The notes under the pieces are model-generated. The model saw only the letters and a list, made by a program, of their open reading frames with translations. It ran no database searches and was not told the origin of the DNA. From the NCBI GenBank assembly GCA_037974665.1, contig CM075765.1, positions 5,523,501 to 5,587,500 on the forward strand: a stretch of DNA of 64,000 nt, given 5' to 3'. Below are positions 37,398 to 49,651 of the stretch, one piece after another (the first letter of the stretch is position 1; each line of letters opens with the position of its first letter). This stretch comes from Ehretia macrophylla (Eukaryota; Streptophyta; Magnoliopsida; Boraginales; Ehretiaceae). The position numbers and the translations under genes were made by a program.

Positions 37398-37992
37398 TTG
37401 ATCCAAGATGAAACTATTCAAGAAGAACCAATTGTTTCACCACAGATACACAAATCTTTAAGGACTGTTCGTTCCCCCACAAGATATAGCTACCTTTATA
37501 GCCAAGGACAAGAGTTGTTCACATTGGATGATGGTGATCATGTCGATGATCCCTTAACCTATGAAGAAGCTATTTCTGATAGGGACTCAAGAAAATGGCT
37601 TGAAGCCATGAAATCAGAAATGGATTCAATACACACCAATCAAGTCTGGAATCTTGTAGACCTACCTAAGGGTATTGTACCTATTGGGTACAAATAGGTA
37701 TATAAGATAAATAGGGGTGCAGATAGGAAGGTGGAGACCTTCAAGGCAAGGTTAGTGGCAAAATGTTACCGTCAGAGACAAGGAGTTGACTATGAGGAAA
37801 CCTTCTTGCCAGTAGCAATGCTCAAATCCATTAGAATTTTATTGGCTATAGTTGCACACTATGATTATGAGATATGACAGATGGATGTCAAAACGGCTTT
37901 TCTTAATGGCTTCATTGAAGAAGACATTTATATGGAACAACCAATGGGTTTTGAATCTATAGGTGAAAGTCACAAAATGTGCAAGCTAAAGA
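37398..37992 (+). pseudogene. Start of reverse transcriptase of copia D, interrupted by E
   Basis: YEEAISDRDSRKWLEAMKSE and NQVWNLVDLPKG mark the N-terminal part of a copia RT, continuing to MDVKTAFLNGFIEEDIYMEQP near 37,880. Element E begins at 37993, and the catalytic YVDD part lies beyond the right edge of the window. A few breaks are present. The related relic at 1082-1375 covers the last part of this stretch and goes slightly further. Confidence 0.85.
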
Positions 37993-39273
37993 CGTAACAC
38001 CCCAACTCGACCCCACCTACGATCAGTCAGGACTCAACGGAATTTCGGGAGTATAACGACAGTAACACGAAAATCAAGGCTCTAATGCAACCCTTTAGAA
38101 TATCATACAACCAACTCCACAAATCACCAATCAACTCCACAATCAAGTTAGCAACATATAACACAACCAAAATAAACTTTAAACATTCTTTCGCCATTTC
38201 ATCCATAAGTTATACGCCTCCATTCCAACATTACAACATTACTACCACGTATTTAACAAACTTTTAGAAACTAACAGCAATCAATTCCAACCACCGCAAC
38301 TCCATTAAATCAACAACAAACCAATAACTCAATTTTAATACTCGAAAAATAGAAATACATGCTACAACCGTTCAAAACTTATATAAACACAAAAAATGAT
38401 CCTTAGCATCTACTGAGCAATAATATAACATCAATTCAACATTTCAATAGCTAAAAATTCAATTATATGAATTGACATAAAAATAGCATTTTGAGATCTA
38501 GAATTTTTCTCTCACCTTTGATGTTATATGATGCAATAAAGGTGTAGAATGGATGCCCAACAAGTGCAATCAAACTTTGGATGGAGAAGTTTAGCTTTGT
38601 ATTGCAAATTCTAAGAGAAAAATTGATCAAAAACTAAGCAAAAATGGCCTTGGGAGTTTCGGCCATGTGTGTGTGTGTTTGTGGTATTTTGAGCTTTATT
38701 TTTATGAGTTATTTTAGTTATTAAGTATAAATAGGCAAAGTCAAATGCAAAAATAGAAAGTCAAAGGTAAACACTTAGTATTTTTTTAGCCTTTTAATTT
38801 GTTTTCTAGTCTTTTAATTCTATTTCTTGACTATGTTTGCTCAAAACAAGTATTCAACACTTAGACTATTTTTAGGTAGTTTATTTTAGGTGACAAAAAT
38901 TTCACATGCAAAAACTCTTACCCGACTCGGTTAAAAATGCGATTTTTTTGTAAAAGAAAGTGTAAAAACCTTTAAAATTCCTAATCCGATTCAAAATCCA
39001 TTTTAACCAGACACGGGTCTATTAATATCCGAGGACTAGGTTTTAAAATGTTTAAAATACCCGTGTAAAAATTTTAGCGGACGTGTGTTCAAAACACTAT
39101 TCACAAAAACCGTCGATAAAATTTCTAATGCCGATTTTGATGAAAATTTCATGAATGCACACTTAGCACGTAATAGGAATATAAATCACAGAATTGACAC
39201 ATTCTAACTCATATAACACATAAATAGGTCAAATCACGTAAATCTAGGCAAAGACAAAATCTGGGGTCTCACA
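37993..39273 (-). repeat. 3' LTR of E
   Basis: At 1,281 bp it is about half the length of the family 1 LTRs of A and H, matching them at both ends. It ends TCTCACA next to a polypurine tract (TAAGGGGGGAGAA on the minus strand, 39274-39286). Confidence 0.85.
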
Positions 39274-39286
39274 TTCTCCCCCCTTA

Positions 39287-42200
39287 AAGAAATTTCATCG
39301 TCGAAATTCTTACTTGCTGAACGGAACAGATCTGGATACTGCTGCTGCATCTGATCTCTCCTATCCCAAGTAGCTTCCTCAATTTCGTGATGCTTCCGCA
39401 ACACTTTAACCATCAAAATCTTCTTTGACCTCAGCTCTTGTTCCATCTGATCAAGAATACGAATCGGCCGCTCATCATACGTCAGATTCTCACAAAGTTG
39501 TAATGGCTCTGGATCTAGAATATGAGAAAGATACGGATTATACTTCCTCAAATTAGACACATGAAAGACATCGTGAACATTAGAGAAATTCTCTGTTAAA
39601 GCCAACCGATATCCTAACTTGCCAACCCTGCCAGTAATCTCAAATGGCCCTGCAAACCTCGGACTTAGCTTACCACTTTTACCATATCGAGCAAACCCCT
39701 TTCGAGGAGACAATTTCAAGAAAACTCGATCCCTGACCACAAACTCCAAATCCCGACGACCCTTATCAGCATAACTCTTGTATCTGCTCTGCGTTGTAAG
39801 CATTTTCAGCCTGATCAACTGAACATTCTCAATCTTCTCTAGAAGCTCTGGCATGATAGTCAGATCAATAGTCTTCATCTCCCCTACTTCATCCCAATAC
39901 AAAGGTGATCGGCACTTACAGCCGTAGAGAGCTGCAAAATGTGCCATCCCAATAGTCGCTTGATAACTATTGTTATAGGCAAACTCGGCAAATGATAGGT
40001 GTTTCTCCCTGTTCTTCCCGAAGCCCAGAACACAAGCCTTGAGCATATCCTCCAAAATCTGAATAGTCATCTCAGACTAACGTCAGTCTGTGGATGATAC
40101 GCTGTGCTAAAGTTTAATTGAGTACCCAAAGTCTCCTGAAGTTTCTCCCACAATCGAGAAGTAAATCGAGGATCTCGATCTGAGACAATATTAGATGGAA
40201 TCCCATGAAGTCTAATAATCTAATCCACATAAAGATCTGCCAACTTTGCAACCTCATCTCCCAACCTCATCGGAATGAAATGAGCTGTTTTCATCAAACG
40301 GTCCACAACAACCCAAACTGCATCGTTACCTCTCGGTGTTCTAGGCAAACTAGAGACGAAGTCCATCGTAATATGTTCCCACTTTCACTCTGGTATTTCC
40401 AACGGCTGAAGTAACCCTGCAGGTCGTTGATGTTCTTCTTTCAGCCGCTGACAAGTCAAACATCTGGATACAAACTGAGCAACCTCCCTTTTCATGTTAT
40501 TCCACCAATAATGTTGTTTCAAATCCCAGTACATCTTGTTTCCACCGGGATAAATGGTGTACTTATAATTATGAGCTTCCACCAGAATACCTCTCCTCAA
40601 GCCTAGTTCATATGGAACACAAACCCTGTTCCGAAACCCAAGAATACCATCTTCATGTAATTTGAAGTCAAACTGATCATCCGTGATCTGATCCATGATC
40701 TTCTGAAGTTTCGCATCAAGTTGTTGAGCTTATCTAATTTGAGACAGCAATAAAGGTTGAATACGGAGATGTGAACACATCACCTCAACCTGAGTCAATT
40801 CCGGTCTCCAATAACTGAATTCCTCAAGAACCTCCCACTTTTTAACAGCCAAACAAGAAATACTCGTCTTACGGCTAAGAGCATCTGCTATTACATTTGC
40901 TTTCCCAAGCAGATAATTGATAGAACAATTATAGTCTCTGAGAAGTTCCATCCACCTCCGTTGACGCATATTCAACTACTTCTGTGAGAACAAATACTTC
41001 AGACTTTTATGATCGGTGAAAATCTCGAACTTACTACCCCACAGATAATGATGCCACTTTTTCAGTGCAAATACAACGGCTACCAACTCAAGATCATGAG
41101 TCAGATAATTCACCTCATACAGCTTCAACTTTCTAGAAGCATAGGCAATAACCCGACCATTCTGCATAAGTTCACAACCCAAGCCCTCCTTGGATGTATC
41201 ACTATAGATAACCATATTATCGGTCCCCTCTGGTAGAGCAAGTACTGGAATGGTAGTCAATCTCTTTTTCAACTCCTGAAACCTACTCTCATATTTCTCA
41301 TCCCAAGTAAAGCTGGTCCGTTCCTGAGTTAATTTAAAAAGTGGCCCTGCAATCTTAGAAAAGTCATTCACAAATCTACGGTAATAACCCGCCAAGCCAA
41401 GGAAGCTATGAACCTCTGAAATATTTTTCGACTTTTTCCAAGACATCACGACTTCAATCTTTGTGGGATCTATAGAAATACCACTTTGTGTAATCACATG
41501 GCCAAGAAAAGATATTCGTTGCAGCCAGAATTCACATTTGCTGAACTTCGCAAACAACTGATGCTCCTACAGCTTCTATAAGACAAGCTGTAGATGTTGT
41601 TTGTGCTCCGATTCAGTCTTAGAATAAACCAATATATCATCAATAAAGATTACCATGAATTGGTCCAAGTACGGCTGAAAGATCCGATGCATAAAATCCA
41701 TGAATATTGCCGGTGCATTAGTCAGTCCAAAGGGCATAACTACAAATTCATAATGCCCATACCGAGTCCTGAAAGCAGACTTTGGAACATCCTTTGTACG
41801 AATCCGAAGCTAAAAATACCCCTGCCTCAAGTCAAACTTAGAGTAGACTTTGGCTCCCTGAAGTTGATCAAACAACTCGTCAATCAGTGGTAAATGATAC
41901 TTATTCTTGATGGTTACCTGATTCAAATCACAATAATTGATACATAATCTCAAGGTACCATCCTTCTTCTTCACGAATAAAACAGGTGCTCCCCATGGTG
42001 AAGAACTCTGCTGAATGAAACCCTTCTCTAATAACTCCTGCAGCTGAGTTTTCAACTCCTTCAGCTCAGCTGGTGCCATTCGGTACGCTGATTTAGAAAT
42101 AGGTTGAGTACCGGGAATTAGATTAATCACAAACTCAACAAATCTCTCAGGCGGCAATCCTGGAAACTCCTCGGGAAATACATCAGGATATTCCCGAATA

Positions 42201-42706
42201 ATAGGAACTTCATCCAGCTTTAGTTTATCAGATGGCTTGTTGATCAAATAAGCTAGATAAACTGAACACCCCTTACTCACCAACTTGGCAACTTTAGTTG
42301 ATAAGATAATAAAACTCGCCTTAGCATCCCGGTTCCCCGCTACCTCAACCACTGGCTGATCTGGCAAACGGAACTGTACTATCTTTGTTCTACAGTTTAA
42401 CTAGGCATCGTACTTAGAAAGCTAGTCCATACCCAAGACAATATCATAACCCCGAATAGGAAATAAGATAAGGTTCGAAGGAAAATCCTGACCCTTAACA
42501 TGTATTTCACAGTCTTTACATACTAAGCCAGTCACATACTTATCAGTTAAAGAAGTACTAATCTCAACTACATAAGGCAATCTTTTAGGTTGCATGTTAA
42601 CACGTTGCACACAAGTAGGTGTAATGAAAGAATGCGTAGCACCAGAATCAATCAATATTTTAACAAGTTGATCGAGTATAAGGAAGTGACCTTCTACAAC
42701 TGTCAT
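39287..42706 (-). pseudogene. Pol remnant of E
   Basis: Read downwards from 42706: protease with [10 protein letters not shown] (near 42,640), the linker, RT ([10 protein letters not shown] near 41,960), RNase H ([10 protein letters not shown] near 41,200), HHCC integrase (CLTCQRLK near 40,460), the GPFEITG stretch near 39,640 and a chromodomain-like tail (EEATWDRRDQ near 39,360). It is about as similar to H as A is in wording, with more differences. Around ten breaks are present over the whole coding region. Confidence 0.86.
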
Positions 42707-42767
42707 TGTGCGAAACCCCGCATGAGACTCATGTGCATTTGATAACATTTCATATATTTTTGCGTCA

Positions 42768-43040
42768 TTTAATGTGCATTTATATCAATTAATGCGCATT
42801 TACCTTGGTTTACGTGCATCTATCTCATTTAACGTGTAAATGAGTGCAATAGCATCTATTCGAGAACATTAGAGGTTGTAGATGATAATTAAATTTTACT
42901 AAATTAAATTAACTATCCAAAATAATTAAAATTAGAACTATATGATAGTGCTATGCATTCACAACATTGGAAATGCATTTATATCATTTAACGTATGTTT
43001 GCATCGTTTTACGTGTTTTTGCATTGTTTAAACATGCATT
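42768..43040 (+). repeat. Two clusters of ~20-nt ACGTG repeats in the F LTR
   Basis: Imperfect units occur at 42768, 42787, 42807 and 42826, and again at 42986, 43006 and 43026, a step of 19-21 nt. Cores read TTTAACGTG, TTTACGTGC or close variants. The block recurs in the 3' LTR at about 47866-48145. The position near the LTR start suggests U3 enhancer repeats. Confidence 0.6.
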
Positions 43041-44716
43041 TGTGTGATTTAGATATCGTAGGAATTAATAAATTACACTACACTACACTAGCTAACTAAT
43101 TAGTTGAAACAAAACTAGAATGGCAAACTTGAAATAATTCATTAGTTAGAGGAAAATTTGGGCATTTAGGCTTATAAGATATTTCCTATCAACTAAAACA
43201 CACACAACACACTCAACACATACAAAAACACTACACACATACAGAGCAGAGAACACACACACACACACGATTGAGAGGAAGGAGAAGAGAAGAAAGAAGA
43301 AATAGAGAAAGAAGAAGAAGAAGGAAGAAAACTTGCATCTTTTAGCTCTTGCTTGCATCTTCAACATCAATCTTAGCATTTAACTACTCAAGAGCAAGGT
43401 GAGGGATTTTTCATAAACGATTTTAAATGATTCATTCAAGTTTATATGATGTTCATTGGTGTTAATCTTGTTATAGTTTGCATACAAAGAGCTTGGATGA
43501 TGAGAAGCTTGAGTTTTGTGTTGTAGATCTAAGATTTTCCAAATTCATATTGTGTGTTCTTGAGATGTGAGAGATGAGTTTATATTGTTCTTGTTTGTGT
43601 ATTGGTTATATGTGTAGCTTGTATGCAAGAATTGAAAGCATAGAGTTAGCATGTAAAACTTGGAAGTTAATTTTGATGTCATGAGCTATTGTTGATTCTT
43701 GAAGGGTTTTGGATGTTGTTTATAGATGGATGGGTGTAATGGGTGGTTTTTGAACTCATATATGTTGTTAATAAACCCTCTTGAGTATGCTAGAATCTTG
43801 GTTGAAGATTGGGAGAAAGATGACAAGAAATTGAGTAGAAAAATGAGAATTTACGGGTGTATTTTGCCCAGGTCAGTCGACTAGCAGGTCGACTAGTCGG
43901 TCGACTAAACTCGACCGACATTTGACAAAATTCACTGGAAAAGCTGGATGACTAGCCGGTCGACAAGCCGGGCGAGTAACTCGTCCGGCTTGGTTTTTCA
44001 ACTTCGCGCAATGTTTTTGTAGATGTCATATCTCACTCAATTCAACTCCGAATTGAGTTCCGTTTAATTCTAGAGTTATCTAAATTCGATAAGATTTGAT
44101 TCTATACCAAAATCAGATTAATTAGAGTTTGGAAAATGGACAAATATATCTCCAAAGTTAGGCTAATGTAGAAGCGTTGACCAAATTACAAGGATCTTGT
44201 TTTAGAGATTCCGGAAACTACCAATGTCGGATTGAGGCACGGTCGGATGCGTTAAAACCGTATCAAACCCTAAATTATTAAATTGGAATTGAAAGGTGGT
44301 TTTATTGTACTTTCTTAATGTCATATGTCTAGCATGACCAATGACCATTTAGAAGTATTAATGGTGGTACTATGAGTGTTTATAAATGCGAGTTGTTCAC
44401 ATGTTTGCTTACTAAGCCATATGATATAAACTTAAACATGCTTGAATCATGTAATTTCTTAGCATGCTAGAATAAATTTGGTTCATGTACAAGTTTGAAC
44501 ATGCTTGGAATATGCTTGAATAATCTTGAATCACATATATGCTCGAATATTCTTGCTACTTGTTAACGGGTTATTAACATGTTTTATCTAGTTCGTTTAA
44601 TATAAGAAAGGAAGTATTATACGGACCAAAGCACAATACTACTTTGATAGTGGAAGTGACATCTTGAATTCGTATGAACACCTTCTTGATTTCTTGCCCA
44701 TGTTATCTTATCGTTC

Positions 44717-44870
44717 TCGCTAGGCTTATTGTTACCTCGGGAGTACAACCTCGCTGAGCTCTTTGTTACCCTAGAAAAATCAACTCATGTTTATCTCATT
44801 GGGCTTATTGTTACCTCAGGGGTATAACCTCGCCGAGCTTTTTGTTACCCCAGGAGAATCTTGTCATTGT
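44717..44870 (+). repeat. 79-bp tandem units in the 5' LTR of F (two copies)
   Basis: Units share GGCTTATTGTTACCTC and CGAGCTCTTTGTTACCC-like blocks, starting near 44717 and 44796. The 3' LTR has three. Confidence 0.75.
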
Positions 44871-45696
44871 TTGGGTTAGCTCCGGAGTGCCCTCTTGTTA
44901 TACTCTTTCATTGCAACCAATCTCGCTTGGTCCCTTGAGGTCCTCAGAGAGAAGAGTTGTTCATGTCTTTTGAATCAAGTTGTTTCCATTTGTGTTAATT
45001 GTTCTATACTTCAGGTATGAAGTTAATCTTGATATCTTGTTCTATGTGATTAGTTGTGGTATATGCATAACATAGTTTTATAAAGAGGTTTGCGAAATGA
45101 TAAAACCTTTGCGAAAACTTTTCTTTGTTTTCCTTCTCACTGAGCTATATGCGAGGATTTAGCTCACCCCTTTTTTTATGACAATTACAAGTAAGGCTGG
45201 TTGAGTTAAGCTTGCAAGTTGAAGGAAATGATTGCATACTTGACAGACTTCTTGATTGATGTTGTATAAGTACATGAGTTACTTGATGTACGTTAAAGAA
45301 TCTAGATCTTGTGTATAGGTATTCTGTGATAAGTATTATGTAATTTGATGGTTTATGATGGTGTTTTTAATTATTAGTGATGAAGTTTGTATAATGTCAG
45401 TGTTGGATAATATAACTTTAAGTTGGTGATTATTCTTTTGAGACCCAGAAACTTGATTCTTAGTTAGTTGTTATGTTGAACAAGGGAATTCGAGGTCTTG
45501 TGAATATTTCACGAATTGTTGTAATCCTTTAAGGCCGATGTTTTTGGAAGAATTTTTGAAGTCTATTTGGAATTTCTTGGGGAATATTATAATTGTTCAG
45601 GTTACTTCTATCAAATCTTGCAGGGTTTGAGCTTGAAACGTCATGTTTCGGCCTTAACTTAGCGATGGGTCGAGGGTCGGGGCGTGACACTTAAAG

Positions 45697-45708
45697 TGGT
45701 ATCAAAGC
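45697..45708 (+). other. Primer-binding site of F
   Basis: TGGTATCAAAGC lies seven bases after the 5' LTR end, one base from the initiator tRNA-Met site. Confidence 0.85.
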
Positions 45709-46263
45709 TTAGCTCATTAGCTAGGCGCAAGCTGGGTTTGGAACCCCTGGTCAGTGGGTAGAAGCCTCAAGGTGAAATTGATTAAGATGATATGGGTATG
45801 TAGGGTGAATAGATGGCTTTAACGAAAGTTGGAGGTTATGGTTGTTCGAGGTTATCTGAGTCAAAGGATTGAGTTGAAGATTGAAGATCCTGAGTAAGAA
45901 TTTAGCCATAGTGTCATGTGGTACATAAGAATTGTCTTGGATTATGAATTAAGCTGATGTTGTATCGTAGGGATAAACCATAAAGTTTGAATTGGTGGTT
46001 CAGTTTCCTTACTTGGAAATTATGTGCTCTTGTGTTACATGTAACTTGCCAGTGTGTCTTATGTGCTATAAGTGAATTTTCGTGCTCAATGCATTATATG
46101 AAACCTATGTGCTTAACATGCCACAGATTTTTCATGAACTTACATATTAGGTATAATCATGACATATATATGCTAAGAGCATTGATAGAGCATGTATTCC
46201 CTTGTCATACCATGCATATATATATCATGTAACTATAAGGGGCATCGTGCATCCATCCCATAG

Positions 46264-47231
46264 ATGGCAGGGCCTAATACTTGCGGTAGCACTAGGATTC
46301 GAGAGGCAAAGAATGTTGATCGAGATGGGTCTGGAAGAGAGATGTTTAATCTGCTGATAACTGTCGTGGATAGAATAAGCCAGATTTTAGAGAATCAAGT
46401 GACCGGAGTAAGTGCGGGAACTCGTGATGGCACATTGAAGGATTTCCTAAGCTATGGACCTCTCAAGTTTCTTAGTGAACCCGATGATGAAAAGGCTGAA
46501 GCTTGGTTGGAAAAAGTTGAAAAGATATATGCTGCTCTTGATTACCGTGATGAAATAAATGTGGTTTTTGCAGTATTATTGTTAGAAGAAGATGCAGAAC
46601 AACGGTGGAGAACAAAAAAGCTACGTTAGGAGCGTGATGGCACACCCGTCACTTGGGTTAATTTCGTTAAATCTTTCAAGGAGAATTACATTACAGAAGT
46701 AGCTCAAGAGAGGAGAGAATAAGAGTTTCTTACTTTGAAGCAAGATGAGATGACTGTGGTTCAATATGAAGCTCGTTTTAACAGGCTCTCTCATTACCTC
46801 CTCGAGTTGGTCCAGACGAAAAACGGAAGGATCAAGCAATTTGTACGAGGATTAAGGCCCGAGATTCAAGATTTCACAGCTTCACATCGCTTTACATCAT
46901 ACAGTGATATGCTATACTTGGCATCCCGTGTTAAGAAGAGGCAACTTAAAACCCGAAGTGGGCCAAGTCAAGGTAATAAAAGGTCGTGCTTATCTCCGAC
47001 ACCACAAGAACCCTATCCGACCCAGAGTCAAGAGCCACCCGTTGCTACAAGAACACAACTTAGTGCCTTCATTACCAAGACAACTTGAGGATCATCAGGT
47101 AATCCAGCTACCTCTCAAAAGGTTATGTGTAATCATTGCAACCGGAAGAGGCACACTGAAGTCGAGTGTTGGAGAAAGTTTGGTAGGTGCATTGGGTGTG
47201 GAAGTGACCAACACCGGGCTAAAGAATGCCT
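46264..47231 (+). pseudogene. Gag of element F
   Basis: The ATG at 46264 reads MAGPNTCGSTR, comparable to the MAGRPRTRG start of family 1. A gag domain follows (LKDFLSYGPLKF, AEAWLEKVEKIYAALDYRDE, then VVQYEARFNRLSHY) with two CCHC knuckles at about 47,128-47,231 (C-x2-C-x4-H-x4-C twice, the second with GCGSDQHRAKEC). Its closest relatives in the window are the gag regions of B, C and H. It is the only recognisable coding part of F and has a few breaks. A non-autonomous element of this type would rely on pol from a relative. Confidence 0.85.
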
Positions 47232-47349
47232 TAAATAGCTGGGTAAAGGTAGACCGAGACAACCTACAAGAGATGCTCCAGCTTATAAGGTTCAGAACTG
47301 AGGTTATGCAGTTGAACAAGAGAAATTTTCAGAGGCAACAACTACAGTT

Positions 47350-47700
47350 AAAGGTAGATTCTCATTTGTTGGTATTCTCATATGATGATTTCGCTTGGTA
47401 TTCTTATTTGTTATTCGGATTTTATCTTGGGATTCTTAATGGGTATTCGTTCTTGGTATTCTCGACGGTATTCTTATTTGGGACTTCTATTTGGTAATTT
47501 TATTCAGTCTTCTTATTTCAGGAATTCTTATATGTTATTCGATATTCTCTATCGGCATCTTCTCTTGGCATCCTGGTATAATATTCTTATTCAAGGTTTT
47601 CATTCGGCATATTATTCGGCATTCCTATGCGGTATTTACATTCTGAATTTTTATACAGTGCTATTTAAGCGGCTTGATAGGGATGTTCAAGTTTGATCTT
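47350..47700 (+). repeat. Degenerate ATTC-rich repeat in F
   Basis: Short irregular units of about 10-13 nt built on GGTATTC, TTATTCGG and ATTCTTATT recur throughout. The block stands where pol would be in a full element. Open frames in it (such as 47382-47696) are rich in Y, F, L and S because of the repeat, not because of a gene. Confidence 0.7.
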
Positions 47701-47794
47701 CTTATTCAGTAACCCCACTTGTGCACTTCAGTCAGAATCATTGTAGCTTGATAAACAATTGTCAAAAGAAGGAATTACGAGGGTGCAATTCTAT

Positions 47795-47808
47795 TAAGGA
47801 GGGGAGGA
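47795..47808 (+). other. Polypurine tract of F
   Basis: AAGGAGGGGAGGA lies directly before the 3' LTR start at 47809. Confidence 0.8.
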
Positions 47809-48290
47809 TGTGAAACCCCGCATGAGACTCATGTGCATTTTATAACATTTCATATATTTTTGTGTCATTTAATGTGCATTTATATCAATTAATGCGCATT
47901 TACCTTGGTTTACGTGCATCTATCTCATTTAACGTGTAAATGAGTACAATAGCGTGCATTCGAGAACCTTAGAGGTTGTAGATGATAATTAAATTTTACT
48001 AAATTAAATTAACTAACCAAAATAATTAAAATTAGAACTATATAATAGTACTATGCATTCACAACATTGGAAATGCATTTATACCATTTAACGTATGTTT
48101 GCATCGTTTTACGTGTATTTTCATTGTTTAAACATGCATTTGTGTGATTTAGATATCATAGGAATTAAATAAATTACACTACACTATACTAGCTAACTAA
48201 TTAGTTGAAACAAAACTAGAATGGCAAACTTGAAATAATTCATTAGTTAGAGGGCAATTTGGGCATTTAGGCTTATAAGATATTTCCTAT

Positions 48291-49651
48291 TGTAACGCCC
48301 CGATCCCTCACGAGACCAGGACTCCTAAGGCTTCAATACTTAATAAAGACTAGTCATAACCTCAAAACATGCCCGGATTCGAGTTAACCCCAAAATACCC
48401 AATTAAAGTAGCCTATTTTAATCAAAATTCTCAAATTTTTCACATGGCAAGTATAACGAATATTTTTCCCAAGCTCAAGGACCTAATTAGCAACTACTAG
48501 AAGCATTGAATCAAATTAAATTGCTCAAATTTTCAGAACCCTAGAAATTATACTATTCATCATCTTCCTCAAGTGACATTTTGCTAAAAACTCAACACCA
48601 AGATATAATATTGCATATGGATGTTCTCTAACATGTATACATACTATATAAAGCAAGAAACAAGCATGTTATAGCTCCATAATAGCAAAATCCGAAAATT
48701 AAAAAAAACTTGTCATAAACTTTAAACCATGAAAATGATACAACTCTCTCACCAAAAACGTGCAAGGAAGCTAGGATAGAGCTTGGAGAAGCTTGGAACC
48801 ACTTGGAGAAGACTTGACAAAGTTTGGAAGATCAAATTGAGCAAAATTGGCAAGAAAATTACTATTCCTGTAATGGCTTTTTTGGCTGATTTTTGGCCTT
48901 TTTTGGCTTATTTTTGTGTTTTGTGTGTTTTTTTTTGTTTTGTTTGGTATATATATATATATATAGGATAATTATATGGGTTGATGGGTTAGATATTGGG
49001 TTTGGGTTGTGGGTTAAAAATGGATTTGAGTTTAGGTATATTATAATAAATGCAAGAAAACTTCTTTAAACCCCAAAATAATACATAGTTTTACTATTTA
49101 TATAATATCAATATATTTTTGCAAATCACTCGTCATATATGCAATGAATATAATTTTTGTGAACATAGGCTAATTATAAGTTAAGTAATAATAGAAAAAT
49201 ATGAAATCCGGAAAATAAGATAATAAAAATTTTAGTTCGAGCTCTTATTATATTATATAGGTAATAGACTAAGGAAATAATGAGTTAGGTTAGTAAATAG
49301 GGTCTAATTAAACATATTTAAGGGTCTAATAAAAATTCAAAGTCTAGTTAATTCACTAAAAGCCCAAATAAAAATCCTACAAAAAGTTACTATTCTTTCG
49401 TAACACTATTCATTCAAAACGAAAACTATTTTCTAAATGCATACTCCCAACATTAAATATAGAAAATAATATTTTTCACATTCCTCCGACATGATATGTG
49501 ACAGGACAAAAATACAGTTTCAGAAAAATTAAACAGTAAATTTTCTTCATGAATAGTGTCTTATACTAAAAATTGAATAAATGTACATTTAATACTCAAA
49601 TAAGACATTCAGCAATTTAAAATGAATATGAAGAGGTTTTCGGTCGTCACA
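48291..49651 (-). mobile_element. Solo LTR G in the 3' LTR of F
   Basis: The 1,361-bp insert starts TGTAACGCCCC and ends GGTCGTCACA, flanked on both sides by cctat (48286-48290 and 49652-49656). The 5' LTR of F shows the empty site near 43,185. No interior, primer site or partner LTR is present, so it is a solo LTR left by LTR-LTR recombination. The ends suggest minus-strand orientation (TGTGACGACC start, GGGGCGTTACA end), as in gypsy elements. A (TA)n run at 48948-48965 could be its TATA box. Confidence 0.85.

Larger units (their letters stand above)
2401..37992 (+). mobile_element. Ty1/copia element D, split by gypsy insertions A, B and E
   Basis: The 5' LTR begins TGTTAGGAAT and ends CCAACA, and is followed one base later by a primer-binding site for initiator tRNA-Met. 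The interior is recovered in pieces: leader 3857-4337, 14249-15567 and 34986-35337, then gag, protease, integrase and the start of reverse transcriptase to 37992, where element E interrupts it. The remainder, including the 3' LTR, lies beyond the right edge because E itself is not finished at 64000. Domain order (integrase before RT) identifies Ty1/copia; I do not assign a lineage. The leader, about 2.1 kb once the insertions are removed, is long. The coding part is broken at about half a dozen places. It is the oldest layer of the nest to its right, since A, B and E all lie in it. Confidence 0.88.
42707..45689 (+). repeat. 5' LTR of F
   Basis: Parts in order: 20-nt ACGTG repeats in the first 340 bp, an AC-rich microsatellite (about 43,194-43,270) followed by GAA repeats, a GTCGAC-rich block (43,871-43,995), CTACTTTG (44,634-44,653), two 79-bp units (about 44,717-44,870) and the CTCACTGAGC motif (45,136-45,195). 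Confidence 0.9.

Noticed and set aside
42768-43040. Regular 20-nt repeats resembling a CRISPR array
   Set aside because: Units are imperfect and contiguous with no distinct spacers, lie in a plant LTR, and recur in the partner LTR.
47382-47696. 104-codon frame rich in Y, F, L and S
   Set aside because: Translation of the degenerate ATTC repeat in F; no domain or start context.
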